This document shows, piece after piece, positions 34,737 through 47,800 of a stretch of 64,000 bases of DNA. The translations under genes were made by a program, and so were the position numbers. The notes beneath the pieces are model-generated. The model saw only the letters and a program-made list of their open reading frames with translations, had not been told where the DNA came from and did not search any database. The stretch comes from Bullera alba (taxonomy: Eukaryota > Basidiomycota > Tremellomycetes > Tremellales > Bulleraceae): NCBI GenBank assembly GCA_001600095.1, contig BCIX01000003.1, forward strand, positions 1 through 64,000. Direction: 5' to 3'. The first letter of the stretch is position 1; the number at the start of each line of letters is the position of its first letter.

Positions 34737-37025
34737 ATGGATCACGTAGCAGAGTCCCTCGCCATGGAGAGGCGCATTGTGAGAAAGATGGATCTCCACA
34801 TCATGCCTTGGATCCTGATCTGTGAGTAAGAGCTATTGTATATTGCATATATGAACGGTCCTTTGCTGACGAGTATTCTAGCGTATCTCCTCAACTATCT
34901 GTGGGTGGATCGATCTATTGTGGAGTCTGTTCGACCGACTAACTGAATCATCACAGAGATCGTACGAATCTGGGAAACGCGTAAGTCAGCCTGAACCAGA
35001 TTCAGGCCATGTACTGACCTGCATCAGACGTACCCTCAACAACGACAAGCCCGGCGAGTCGTTGGTGGAGACGCTGAACCTCAAAGGCGATCGATACAAC
35101 CTGGTCGTCGCCATCTTCTTCATGTGGGTCGTGGCTCAGTCGACAGCCCAACACTCAAGCTGACTTCATGTAGCCCATATGTCCTGTTCGAGTTCCCATC
35201 GAATATCGCGTGAGTAGCCAGTAGCGGAGAGAATTTTCGATCCAGACGTTGACTGTACCTCAGCATGAAGTTCTTCACTCCGTCCAAGTGGATTGCTAGA
35301 ATTATGGTCTCTTGGGGTATTGGTGCGTCTTAGCTCACCGACTTGGGCGGATCAATACCTGACTTCGTCTGCAGTGACAGTGTGCACGGCTGCCGTCAGC
35401 TCTTACGAGGGTTTGATCGTGTGCCGAATCTTCCTTGGTATCTGCGAAGCAGGCTTCTTCGTGAGTTATCCTGCTTCGGGGTCATGTGACTATAGGTGAC
35501 TTTGCTGATCCGCTATAGCCCGGTATCATTTGCTACTTGTGTTTCTGGTACAAACCACATGAACGAGCGACGCGAATGGCCATCTTCTCCGCGTCAATCA
35601 CCGTTGCAGGGTAGGTCATGAATGCTTTAAGCAATCGTGTTCATCAGCTAAGCGATCATCAGAGCGTTTGGTGGTCTTATTGCTACTGGTGTTTCCTTCA
35701 TGTCTGGCGCTGCCGGGCTATACGGCTGGCAATGGCTGTGAGTAACTCAAGAGTGCCGGTCGCGAGCTGTTCTGACGATCGCCTCAGTTTCATCCTCGAG
35801 GGTATCCCCGCAATTGTAGTTGGTGTACTGGTATACTTCTTCCTGCCAGACTACCCCGAGACTGCCAAGTTCCTCACCCACGACGAAAGACTCTTCGCAA
35901 CCGAGCGAATGGGTCCACATGCTCCGAAGGGTGAGCCCAAACGACCAGCGCGGGGATATCTGTCTGACTCTCGTAGGAACCGACAAACACTTTGACAAGG
36001 ACGACTTCATTGCCACGCTCAAATCATGGCAATTCTGGGCTTTTGCGTGAGCACGATCCGCGGTCTCTAGCGTAGATTGGGGCTAATCAAAGGCCATGCT
36101 AGTCTGCAGTACTTCTTCATGACGTGAGTCAAGCGCTTCTGAGGCGATCTCCGAGCGAGCTGACGCTTTGTTAGGAACTCGCTGAACGCTTTTGGCTACT
36201 TCTCCCCAACTATCATCGCGGATTTGGGTTTCAAGGGTTGTGAGTGATCTGCCGATATTAGTCGAAGAAGAGAGCTGACTTTCGTCTAGACAAGGCGCAG
36301 CTGCTCACCGTTCCCCCCAATGCCTTCGCCTTCTTCGCTATCATTGCCAACTCCTACGTGTCCGACAGACGAAGAGAGAGACCTAGCGTGAGTACTCGGC
36401 TCAACAATATGATACTAACGCTGACGACGCTCAGCATATCATCTTTGGCCTGGTGTTTGTCGCTATTGGATACGTACTGCTAGCAACGGTCAAGGGTGTT
36501 GCAGGCAGATACGTAGGCGTCTTCATGATCGCTTGTACCAACATGGCAGTCATCCCTTTCCTCGCATACCGAACGGCCACAGTCACCGGAGCGACCAGTA
36601 CTGCCATTGCGACTGGAGGAGTGTGAGTACCCTTTCGTCGTCTTGTTTATTCGACGTCATACTGATGAGGTTTCAGGATCGCCATTGCCAACATTGCTGG
36701 AGCTGTTGCGCCATACCTCTTCAGAGCGAAGGATGCGCCTCACTAGTGAGATCCCCGAACTCGGTGCAATGGGGAAAGCATACTGATACACTTTAGCTAT
36801 CCCGGTTTGTGGACGCTCTTCGCCATGCTGGGAGCTTCGATCGTCATCACTTGTTTCCTATGGTACAAGCTCGGTGCTTCGTCAGAGTACAGATCTGGCA
36901 ATTCGACCATCGACCTGCATGCAGAGGTGGCGCTGGATGACGAGGATGTCAAAGACCACAAGGGCCCAGTGGAGATGGGTGGAGACCGGGTGGAGGAGGT
37001 TGGCAAGAAAGCCACCGTTGTATAG
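34737..37025 (+). CDS. MFS anion:cation symporter, Dal5/Tna1 type
   Basis: This plasma-membrane transporter belongs to the allantoate/nicotinate/pantothenate permease group. The start is MDHVAESLAMERRIVRKMD at 34737. Family signatures in order are the first helix MPWILI...YLLNYLDRTNLGNA, then FEFPSNI, GICEAGFFPGIIC, a glycine-rich helix 5, DYPETAKFLTHDER in the central loop and SDRRRERP. About twelve short introns break it into tiny exons. The hydrophilic C-terminus is acidic and ends VGKKATVV with the TAG at 37025. The substrate is probably a small carboxylate or ureide, and the divergent regulator likely responds to it (inference). Confidence 0.88.
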
Positions 37026-37969
37026 AGTCTTCGAGGTTCTCATTTATGAAACTAGATTGTTGTTGGCAGTATGTGCGATGAATCCACACTTCAATAGAGC
37101 GATGAAGTACATGCTGTGCATCTTTGTCCATCGCGATCCATGGTCCATACGATCCACGCATGACTCAAGTCACAACTCTAGCCGCTCTAATAGCGACCTG
37201 AAAGCGATTGGACATATTGTAAGCGGAGTTGGGCCTCCTCTCCGTCGTTAGCGGTGAAATCGTAATCAGCCACTACAAGGTTGAAGGAGCGATCACCGCT
37301 GCGGTCTGCGATCAGCTCACGACTCCACATCGGTCATCGATCTCGACCTCGTGATGAGTGTCAAGCTGCTTGAGTACAATGCGTAGTGTCGAGGCCTCAC
37401 GGGGCACCAAATTTCGTCACAGTACGTCTTGCTGGCTCACAAGAATCAGCCATTGGTGGACCGGTGTCGATCCAAACAAGGCACGAGCCTCGGCGATGGG
37501 AATTAGGAACATCGTTGTCAACCTCCTGTCACCAATTTGATAATCGTCCCCGGCCCCTCGTGTCCCTCGTTTCCGTCAGCTTCTCTATGAGTCTGTCGTA
37601 GGAGTGTGTAGGTAGTACCTGAAGTTACTTAGGCCTGCCATTGGATGATCTTACGACTGATTCCAACAGACTGCGAGGCAGATAAGCTCACAGGCACTAC
37701 GCCACAAAGTCAAGTCAGTCTTGATGAGAACTGATGCAGTGATGAGAAAACCGACTCAACGAGAATCCTAGTATTTTGGGTCGCTTCAGCTTGCCGAAAG
37801 ACATGGGACACGCGATCCGAATTATCATAGGTGCAGTACTGTACTGTATTGAGTTGGTAGTCTGGTGGGTATGGCAACGCTTGACCCGATTGTACGATCC
37901 AAGTCTCGTTTCAATGTGCATTCCCATAGCTATATCGATACAAACGTTCAACCCTCTACTAAATCACAT
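37026..37969. other. 944-bp convergent intergenic region
   Basis: It lies between the stop codons of the Dal5-like transporter and the GH78 gene. The only open frames are short and overlap each other on both strands. I see no gene, repeat or RNA. Confidence 0.55.
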
Positions 37970-40808
37970 CTACAAAGCCAGAGTGTCGGAGGTCTTTGGC
38001 TGGGCAAACTGGGTCTGATATGGGGCAGGGGGCCATTCACCCTCTGCCTCGTACTTGACCTTTCTGTTATACGTTCCACTGCCCACAGTCTCCTCCTTTC
38101 CGCCAAGTACCACCACAGCTTGGGTGTTTGCCGGAACGACAAAGTCGACCTCCAATTGACCCTCTCTGAGCGTCCACGAGACCGAGGCTAGACCTGATGG
38201 AGTGATGGTGTGAGTGGATGCCGTGGTGACTGTACCTCCGGGCTGGGGTCGAATCTCGAGTCGTCGATATCCCGGCTCGAGCGGTTTCAACCCGCCGACC
38301 GTGGTGTGGAGGAAATTGGCGACGGCTCCGAGGGCGTAGTGATTGAAGGAAGTCATCTCACCAGGCTATGCCATATCAGCGTGATACCAGAGATCAAGCT
38401 ATGCGTGACTCACGTTGATCTCGCCATTGGGCAACAGACTGTCCCATCGCTCCCAAATGGTAGTAGCGTCCATCGAGACGGGGTACAGCCAACTTGGACA
38501 TCCTTTCTCCTGCAACATCCTGTAAGCGACTTGAAGGTGACCGGCCTGGGTGAGAGCGTGCAAGATGCCGGGAGTGCCTGCGAACCCAGTAGCGATCTTG
38601 AAGTCGCTCTTCCTCGCCAATCGGATCAGTCGCTCGGAAGCACCCGCGATCTGGTCCTTGTCGAGGAGGTTGAACAAGAAGGCGAGGCAGTATGCGGTCT
38701 GGGTATCGCTCGACAGTCGGCCCGAGGGCGTCATGTATTCGTGCTGGAAGGTCTTGCGGAGTTTGGCGTGCTCCTCGCTGTACTTCTTGTGCTCGTCGGT
38801 CTTGCCGAGGATTTTGGCGATCTCAGCGACAGTTTTCGCGACTCCGACAAGGTAGGCGTCGGCGACGAGGAATTGATCGGTCATGGCGGCTCCTGGGTCG
38901 TCGGGTGGTGCTCCAGGGTCAAGCCTATCATATCAGCTGCAGCTACATAGGACTGGCTCACCAATCAGACAGCTGGAAGCCATTTCGAGGGTTGTCCCAT
39001 AGACCATTTGCGCCTCGCTTGATTCCCTTGTCGAACCAAGTGGTGATCGACTCCCACATCTCCGTCAGGATCTCTTTCGAGCCGTAGGCGTGGTAGAGGT
39101 CTTTTGGCGTGATGGTACAGACGTCGCCCTACGAGTGGTCAGCTCAGCCAATATATACGAGCACAGCTTGACTCACCCAAACGGCTTGCGAGGGCGGCAG
39201 AGCGCCACCGAAATCGGAAAGTGTGTTGGGAACCACTAGAGGCACAATACCCTCGCAATCCTTGATTTGCTCCGCGGAAAGATCATGAAGCCAGTTTGCA
39301 AGGAAACCAGAGGTATCGTAGAGATAGGAGGCAGTAGGTGCGAATGCTTGAAGATCTCCAGTCCACCCGAGTCTAAGTCATATCGGTATCAGCAATGACA
39401 AGATGCTTTCGATCAAGTTCACTCACCTTTCGTCTCGCTGAGGGCAGTCGGTGGGAAGTCCGACAAAGTTGCCTCGCAATCCCCATACCACGTTTTGGTG
39501 TAGTTTGGTGATGAGAGGGTGGGAACACTCAAAGTCGCCGAGTCTCTCCATGTCCGAGTGAACGACAACAGCAGTGATGTTCTCCTCGTACTTCTCCAAG
39601 ACCGAGGCTGCACCGGTGATCTCGCAGAATCGGAAGCCGTGTGTGGTGAACTTTGGCTCCCACTCGGCGATCCCCTCTTCACCGAGATAGATCTTGTCGG
39701 TACACTTGGCTGATCGAAGCGGTCGCATACCCATCTCTCCAGACTTTTCGAGGACCTCGGCGAATCGCATCACGATACAATCGGTCCTCCCAGACTTCTT
39801 GGGGATGTTCTTGAGCTTGACCCAGCCGACGAGGTTCTGACCAAAGTCGATGATCTTCTTGCCCGAGGCGGTGGTGATGAGCTTCTTCGGCTTGAGCTCC
39901 TGGGTTCTGCGGATGGGAGGGGCTTCTGGAGCGATGAGTGTGGTCGAAGAGGGGAGGGAGATGGTCTTGGTAGGTTTCCATTCTTTCGAGGTGATGCTGG
40001 CGTCGTAGACTTCTCCGTCGTATAGCTGCGAGTCGATGAGAGGACCGAAGCTCCACTCCCAATCGTCCGACGTGGTGACCACCGGCTTTCCGTCGACTTC
40101 GAGCTGCATCTGAAGTCCGATCTCCGTTCCCCACAGGTTTCTGCATTGCTCCATCCATGTCAACCTTCCGCTGTACCACCCTTCTCCGATCACTGCCTCG
40201 ATACTGTTCTCCCCCTGGGATAGAACGCCCTCTGGTACCTCGTAGGTCTGGTAGTGGAGTCGGTGGTTGTAAGACTGCCATCCTGGAGCCATGACATGGT
40301 CGCCGATCTGTTTGCCGTTGATCTTGAGCTCGTAGACACCAAGAGCGGTGGCGTAGACTCTGGTGAGACCCGACTTGTCAACTTTAAAAGTCTTTCGGAG
40401 GTGGAACGGTCGTTTGGCGATGTTGGCAGGACCTGGGGTATCTGGAGCCACCACCGATGCCGTCCAATCAGATGATTCCAACAGTCCTGCCTCGACTGTC
40501 TCGGCATACCACTCGGTCCAGCCTGACCCTCCTTCAGCTCGGACTTTGACCTCGACTCGGTCTCTAGACTTGAGCGAAGGTTCGTCTTTGGGCCATTCGA
40601 CGTTGAAGTTGTCGGAAGAGGAGACCTTGTACACCTTGGCCTTGTCGCCATTCCTGCTGAAGCTCAACTCGTAGGATTTCTGAGTCCAGCCCTCGCCGGT
40701 TCCTTTGTCTTGCTCAAACCTCCAGGCCAGAGCGGGTCGGGCTTGACCGATACCGATTGGCGAAGCATTTCGAGCGAACGTGAGCTTGACGATACGCGGT
40801 GAGGACAT
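37970..40808 (-). CDS. GH78 alpha-L-rhamnosidase
   Basis: This family 78 inverting enzyme releases terminal rhamnose from pectin side chains and plant flavonoid glycosides. The start is MSSPRIVKLTFARNASPIG at 40808, the typical N-terminal domain opening. The next domain contains FHLRKTF and YELKINGKQIGDHVMAPGW. The (alpha/alpha)6 catalytic domain has LPTDCPQRDER followed, after an intron, by LGWTGD, supplying the Asp/Glu/Asp catalytic set, and then ATTIWERWDS, supplying the distal Glu. MTSFNHYALGAVANFL is the usual sequence before the C-terminal beta domain. The stop is at 37970. Length is about 880 residues, normal for the family. No signal peptide is evident. It is divergent from a sugar transporter across 1.2 kb. 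Confidence 0.92.
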
Positions 40809-41159
40809 TGTGCTGGGTGGCCTCGTCGTCGGACGTCGCAGGTGTCGTACGTGGATGATAGCAACGACGAGGATAGACAGTCAGTGTTACATACCTCTCT
40901 GATGGCTGCTCGGTGTACGGTACAGCTGTGTCATGTGGACGGAGTGCTCGGCGTGTCTTTCGCCCGGTCGACCCCGGTGTACCCGTCGGCAATCCTCCGG
41001 GGGAGTATAACCGGAGTTTGCATAAGCTGCTCAGCCTCGATTTGCTTCCGCGTTCTGGTCCTTACTGACCGATTCGGGTTTCGGTGTAATTCTTCCTTGT
41101 CAGAGTCTCATCCAATGATCCAGGTGAATCAGAGGCACGCTGGCCAATGCAGGTCAGTG

Positions 41160-41256
41160 CGCAGATGAGGTACCCCTCAGATGAGGTGGAGAGGGGTGGG
41201 GGACAGTGGGGGACATGGAATGGAGTAAACTCCAGTAAACTCCTGGTGAACTCCGG
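41160..41256. repeat. Cluster of short direct repeats
   Basis: TCAGATGAGGT appears near 41160 and again at about 41177, GGGGGACA appears twice near 41197, and AGTAAACTCC is in tandem at 41224-41243 with a diverged third copy. All sit in the GH78/transporter promoter. Confidence 0.6.
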
Positions 41257-41947
41257 GGCTCATATTGCCTCGCGAAGCAAGCCGAATGCCGAAGGGATGG
41301 CGTCTCTGCTCTCACGCCGGCGGTACAACTCATTACCCCGCGCTCGGTCCATGCGGGGCTCTAATTTATGACTCACGGGATCTCTCGCCCTCTCTCAACT
41401 GATCAGACCTGATCTCACGGGGGTCGACGAGGGTCGAAGGTCGATGGCTCGAGGCCGAGGCCCCAATCGTACCAGAGGCCATCGACGGGGTCCTCAGGGC
41501 ACGGGTCGGGGAACAGAGGGGAAGGCACAATAGATTGTTGCGAATCGGGCGAGTGTCAGAGAGCAATTGAGTAAGTCCTGTGTTGGCTTGGTTATCGAGC
41601 TTGGCAAGACACTGTAAGACACTGACCATTCTCCGCTAGAACGTCTAATTTTCCGCTACATCCTCAGTACGGGTGAAACTGACTCCGGACGAGCACAAGA
41701 GGATAGAGGCCGGAGTCCTCGGCGCCCCTCGGAGGCATCGATCCTCCTCGCCACAGTCCTCAGCCTGCCGTGAACTGATCCAGGCTGGGCTATTCCTGAT
41801 CTCGGTACAAGGCTCGACCATGGTCAGCCAAGATCTCGGCTTTGAATTGGACCTACGGACTTGGAAAGCACCGAGTCGATGGTAACGTGATCGTCGATCA
41901 GCTAACGCAGGCTGACGCTCACTACAGCACCAAGACGGATTGACCCA

Positions 41948-41953
41948 TATAAG
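41948..41953 (+). promoter_or_regulatory. TATA box of the sugar transporter
   Basis: TATAAG lies 71-76 bp upstream of the ATG at 42024. Confidence 0.5.
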
Positions 41954-42023
41954 GGAAGATGGCGGGGCCGAAAGAGGGACTCTATCATCCCCACATTCAA
42001 ATCTTGCCATCGCATCGATCATC

Positions 42024-44477
42024 ATGGCGTCTAACAAGAATCAACTCGAACTCGTCAACTCTACCGAGAAGCACGATGTCACTCACGTCGAGAACCTCGG
42101 TCTGGGCGACGAGGCCCTCGGTGTCACTGTCGACGGCAATGGTCTTCTCAAGTCGAGATTTGATGAGCTCTCTATTCCCCGGACCCTCTGGGTCTTCAGA
42201 CGAGTCGTGCTTGTCACCCTAGCCGTGTACACCGGTTACATGTGCGAAGGCTTCGAGGTGAGTCCATGACGTTTGAGCAATGCTGATGGGATAGCTCGGA
42301 GCCGGAGGCAGTATCATCGCCAATGCAGGATTCATCAAAGAGTTTGGAACCGGTGGTGGTGGAGACGTCGCGGGAGGAGATGTTCGTGATCTGGACCCAA
42401 CATGGGGTGAGTGTTGTAAAGCACCAGTAATTGTCACCCGCTGACTATCTGCAGTTTCCTCTTGGAGTGCTTTACTGGTGAGACGTGGCGATGACAATAA
42501 GTATCAGCTTGTGCTCATGTATGGTAGAACGTCGGTCAAATGGTCACCTTCACTTACATCTCTTGGTAAGTTGAATCGTTCGTCGTATCTTATTAGATGC
42601 TGACCTTGATTAGGTTTGCCGACCGATTCGGACGAAAGAAGTCGTTCTACCTCGCTTGGATCTGGCTCGTAGTTGTGAGTACAGGCTCAGTATGCAGTCG
42701 CTAATGCTTCAGGGATGTGTCTTCCTCAACACTGCTAAATCTCCCTCTGTCTGGGTACGTGCTCGCCTTCTGGTACACCAGACTCAAGCTGACCTTCCAC
42801 TTAGGCCCTTGCCAAGCTTTGCAACGGTGCAGGTATCGGTATCCTTCAGTGAGTCTAGCACCTTCGGAGGGACTGAATGGATCTGACGATCCGCCTAGAA
42901 TCGTCTGCCAAGTCTACATCATGGAGATCGCCCCTAACAAGATCCGAGGTGGTCTCATTGTCTTCCAGGCTGTCTGGTGAGTCGATCCGTCGACGCAGAG
43001 AATGTCACTGACCCAAGCTAGGTCCAACGTCGGTGGTATCATTGTCAGTCATTTTGTACTCCCTAGATTTTGGTCTTCGGCTGACCGACAAGTTTAGGTC
43101 GCCGTCATGATGCAGCAGCTCAACAAGAAACACCCGGACGACTACCTGCTCGCCATGCGAGTGCTCTGGGCGCCCATCGGTCTCATGATTCTCTTCTGGG
43201 CCTTTATCCCCGAATCCCCCTGGTACCACGCTCGACGAGGTAACAAAGAGGGCGCCATGAAGTCTCTCCGACAGCTGTACGGTAACGTCGAGGGTTACGA
43301 CTTTGAAGAAGAGTACCTCATCATCGAGAGGACGATCGAGCACGAGAAGGAGTTCCTCGCCCACAAGCCAAGCTACGCGGATGTGTTCCGAGGTGTCAAC
43401 TTGGTGAGTCATCTGGGCCCCCGATGTGTGCTGACGAGCAGAAACGAACTCTCTCCATCATGATCTTGGCCGCTTGTGGACAGCTCGGTGGATTGTCCAT
43501 CATCAGCACTTACTCGACCTACTTCTTCTCTTTGGCCGGTCTGGACGTGAGTGACGTTTGAAGGATCGTGACTTCAAGGTGCTTACTTGAGATTAGGACC
43601 CGTTCCTGGCCTCATTGATCCTCTCGTGAGTGACTATCTGGGAAAGGGGTACAGACTCGTCGCTGACCAGTGATCCATAGTTGTGTCAACCTTCTCGCAG
43701 TCCTTTTGTGGGCTATGACCACCGACAAGCTCGGTCGACGAACGATCTTGCTCCCATGTCAGACCTTCCTCTGCGTCGTTCTCTTTACTGTGGGAGGACT
43801 CTACTGGTCCGGTGCCGTCGGTGTCGACGGCAACCCTGGTAACGCTGCTGCAGGTACTGCTCTGGTGAGTACATCTTTGTTCACTTGCCACAATGTCATT
43901 GCATCAAACTGACCCAAATTGCAGCTGGCTATCTGCTGTTTCTGGACTTTCTCCTTCCAGGTCATCGCCATGTCACAATACGTCTTCTCTGCCGAGCTGC
44001 CATCTGCTATCCTGAGAAGTGAGGCCAGTCCGCTGAAAGTAGAAACGGGTACTGACGATCGTTTAGTGCGAACTGGACCAATCACCTTCTTGGTCAACTC
44101 CGTGCTTGGTATCGCTACTTGGTGAGTGCTTCTATTCCACGCCCAGACCTCACATGGCTGACCGGGTCAACAGCTACGCAACCCCTCCCATGCTCCTCGC
44201 TCTTGGTCTCCGAACCGCTTTCGTCTACGGAGCCGTCTCCGTTCCCACCTGTATCCTCATGTGGCTCTACATTCCCGAGACCAAGGGGTGAGTACCGTCC
44301 GCTCCTTGTCCACCTTTCATACTGACGTCGAGCAGACGATCCACGGCCGAGATCGACGAGCTGTACGAGCGAAAGGTGCCAGCCTGGCGATGGGGTAAGA
44401 CCGTCACTGCTGTCGAGGAGCAGATGCACGCTGCGGTCAGGGTCAGAAACGAGGGCAACGAGAAGGTGGACGCTTGA
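42024..44477 (+). CDS. MFS sugar porter
   Basis: This is a hexose/disaccharide-type sugar:H+ symporter. The start is MASNKNQLELVNSTEKHD at 42024. Helix 1 holds YTGYMCEGFE followed by LGAGGSIIANAGFIKEFG. The helix 2-3 loop is FADRFGRKKSF, the helix 4-5 loop QVYIMEIAPNKIRGG, then PESPWYHARRG, a long central loop with KPSYADVFRG, DKLGRRTILL, and the PETKGRSTAEIDELYERK signature after helix 12. About thirteen introns occur, with the stop TGA at 44475-44477. It is divergent from the rhamnosidase, so rhamnose or a rhamnoside is a possible cargo, but glucose, quinate or other sugars cannot be excluded. Confidence 0.9.
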
Positions 44478-44851
44478 GCTTTTGTACAGTAGGAATAGTA
44501 CTAGTATTGTCATCGGAATAGGGTTTCCTCCTCGAGGGGATGGTATGCAAATGGATCGTTAATGAGCTGTCGTCGTCGCTTCACGAGTCGCTCAACACTG
44601 ACGCTGCCGCCTCTGCATACCAGCACTCTAGCCAGAAGTAGCTTGACCTCAAGGTGCTTCGAGAAGAGTGATGGAGACCAAGCGAAATCTAGACACTTTT
44701 AGCTGCGAGTACATGCCCAGGACACATCGGCAGACGGATCTCTAGGTCAAGGAGGATACATGGGACATGGGGAACTGTAGCTTCAAGTCTATATTATAAA
44801 GGTTGTATTGATAGCTGTTGGTCGGGGACGAGTCTATACGAAAGATGCGCT
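44478..44851. other. Convergent intergenic region
   Basis: It lies between the stops of the sugar porter and the ABC transporter. Nothing beyond presumed 3' UTRs is seen. Confidence 0.55.
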
Positions 44852-47800
44852 TTACTTGGACGGCTTTCTGTTCTTCGGCTGTAGAAGATGTCAGCTAAGA
44901 CCTGAACGGTCCTCGCTATCACTCACCACTCGGAAGAAGTAGTACAAGGCGTACGTAGCTCCCACGTTGGCGAAGATGTAGATGAACATGATACCAAGGT
45001 TCCTCCATCGGTGGCCGTATTCCATCGAGAAGTTGCTGAGAATGTCTCGCGAGTTGGACACTGGGCAGTATTGACACTCGCCGGCCGAGAGGTTTTGAGG
45101 AATGTAACCGCCAGCCATGCTGATATAGGACTCGAGGTAGGCGGCACAAGTCTGTCCGGCGGGTGTGACGATTGTTAACAGCTCCTCGGACGAGCAAGTG
45201 ATCGGGATGTTGTCGACTCCGGTGACCAGCATGCCTTCACCGAGATAAGTAAAAGGGACCACCCAGTACATGAACTTCCAGAATCCCGGCATCGAGTTCT
45301 TCGGGATCAGAACACTGGTAGGACAGGTCAGTCTTGGATTGGCAGACTGACAACTCCACACTCACCCGCAGAAGACGAGCATCATGACGAAGAGCAAGTT
45401 GCAGATGGCTCCAGCGATGTCGGCGAGCTCCACAGCGGCAATGGTGAGATATCCAAACGAGGCGGCATAGAGGAGATAGGCGATGACGAGCAGCAGCATC
45501 AGAATGCCTCGCTCGTGTGTCGTTCCAGTGACGTCGGCGTTCTCGCTGAAACCAACTGGGTAGTACCAACTGAGGAAGACCGGGATCGCGACCAGGATGG
45601 TGACTCCAAACTCGATGAGCATGTGGCTAGTGAGGAAGATCCACCAGGAGTACGTCTTGCTAGACCTCTCTCGGACCTCGTAGAGGGCTCGGATCGATAG
45701 GTACTCTGGGGTCGTCTGCTCGATGATCTGACTGAAGACTAGAGGCGTGGTCAGCACTTGCTTGGAAAGGTATGACGAATTCCACTTACTGGAGAAGAGG
45801 ATGAAGATACTGAGGATCTGGTTCTGAATCTCACGCTGCGAGATCTCGCTCGACTTGAGGAAGGAGAATCCGATGAACAAGGCCTAACACCGGTAAGCTT
45901 GAGGTAACTTGTGACCGTGAGACTCACAGTGCCAACGACCAGGATGAACTTGGAGTAGAAGTATGTCGGTGTTCGCCAGTAAGCCTGGGCGATTCGCTTG
46001 GTGGCCTCGACGAATTGGGTCATGGTGCTGGCGGCAAACTCTCGATCGTCGTCTGGTTGAGAATGGTCCGCAGTAGCGTTTCCACCGTTTGCCTTCATGT
46101 CTGCAAGCTCGGCCTTGACCGCCTTCTTCTCCTCACTCTCGTTCCAGGTCTTGTGCCAGTCGATCTCGGTGTGACTACCAGGGGCGGCACCAATGACCTT
46201 TAACATCCACTCGGCGGGATTGTCCTGCGGAGGACACTCTTCGGCGCCCTTGCTGACAAAGTAGTCGATGAGGATCTTGGAGTTGGAGCCGACTTCACCA
46301 AAGTAGACGGTTCGACCACCTTTGGCGAGGAACAGAAGTCGGTCGAATCGTTCGAATAGCTGGGCACTCGGTTGGTGGATCTGCCAAGAGTCAGTCAAGA
46401 TGTCTCAAGGATGTCGCTAAGGTCAACTCACGGTGCAGAGAATAGCCTGGCCGTTTTTACTCAGTTTCTCCAGCAAGGAGCAGATCGACCAACTTGTCTG
46501 GGCATCGAGACCTGATACAAAGTCAGCTTTACCACATGAAACTGCTAGATCGCGACCTACCAGATGTGGGCTCGTCCAAGAACAGTAGGAGGTCCGGTTT
46601 GGCTGCCAGCTCGACCCCAATGGTCAATCGCTTCCGCTGCTCGACGTTGAGGCCTTCGCCAGGAATTCCAACCACGGCATCGGCATAGGCCTCCATTTCC
46701 AAAAGTCGCAGCACCTCCTCGACGTATTCAAGCTTCTCCTCTTTTGACACGGATGCGGGTTGTCGAAGTAGCGCGCTGAAGGTGAGAGCCTCTCGAACAG
46801 TGGCAGTCGCTTGGTGCAAGTCCTAGGATAGCTATGTCAGCAAACTCATCTCGATATATTCCCGCAGTACTCACCTGCTGTTGAACATAACCTGTTTTAC
46901 GCTGGAACGACCTATCGCAGGGTCGACCGTCGACAAGCTTCTCTCCAGCGACGACACCCATAGTGATTCGAGTCGCTAATAGATCGAGCAGAGTGGTTTT
47001 ACCAGCACCAGAGACACCCATGAGAGCAGTGAGTTGACCTGGCTTGACCCAACCGTCGACATGGTCCAAGATTCGTCGGGTCTCGCTCTTGATCTTGACA
47101 TCGTAGCATACGTCGGACCAGGAAAAGGTGGCCTGTCGAGGAAGTTGCTTGAGGGCTTCTTGTCTGTTTGCATTCTCGCCTTTAGTGGTGTTTGTCGTAG
47201 CAATCTCCTTGTTGGCCTCGATGTCGTCGGGTCTAGCGATAGCGTTGTGACCTCGGGGCCAGACGAGGACTTCTCCTTTACTCTTCTTCTCGGTGATGTA
47301 TTCGGAGGCGACGAGGTAGACGACAAAGAGCCCGAGGATGAAGGCGATGACGATTCCGACATTTCTGTGAAAGAGTTAGCTATGATCAGACTACAGGACT
47401 TCGGGAAGCTCACCTCCATTTGTGGCCATTGACATATTCGTAGGATTCGAGGAGATACCTGTCACCGCTGACGAACGGGTTGCCTGGTTCGGATCCGACA
47501 GTCGAGCAAGTGGTTTGCTCCGATCCTGGCTCGGGATAGCCGGGTCCAGTCGGTACGTATGAATCGCAAGCGAATTGTCGACCAGCCAGCTCGTTGAGAA
47601 GTAGAGCCTCGTAGGCATAGCTGTTTGTAGTCAGTATAATGTGCTGTCAAGTCGAGAGTCACTCACGCGATAGGATCGATGTACCACCTGGACAAAATCA
47701 GCCGATGGTTCCGCCTGCGCTCTGATCAACTCACATCCATTTACTCCATCCTCGCATGTTTCGGACAGGGATCACGAAACCTAAGTGTCGTTAGTCGTAT

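Larger units (their letters stand above)
40809..42023. promoter_or_regulatory. Bidirectional promoter, GH78 / sugar transporter
   Basis: This is a divergent intergenic region with a repeat-rich patch at 41160-41260 and a GCCGGCGGT near 41312. No gene was found. Shared control of rhamnoside cleavage and sugar uptake is plausible but inferred only from layout. Confidence 0.45.

Noticed and set aside
38210..38950. A 246-codon antisense gene over GH78
   Set aside because: It is a shadow of the GH78 coding sequence, which carries catalytic motifs on the other strand.
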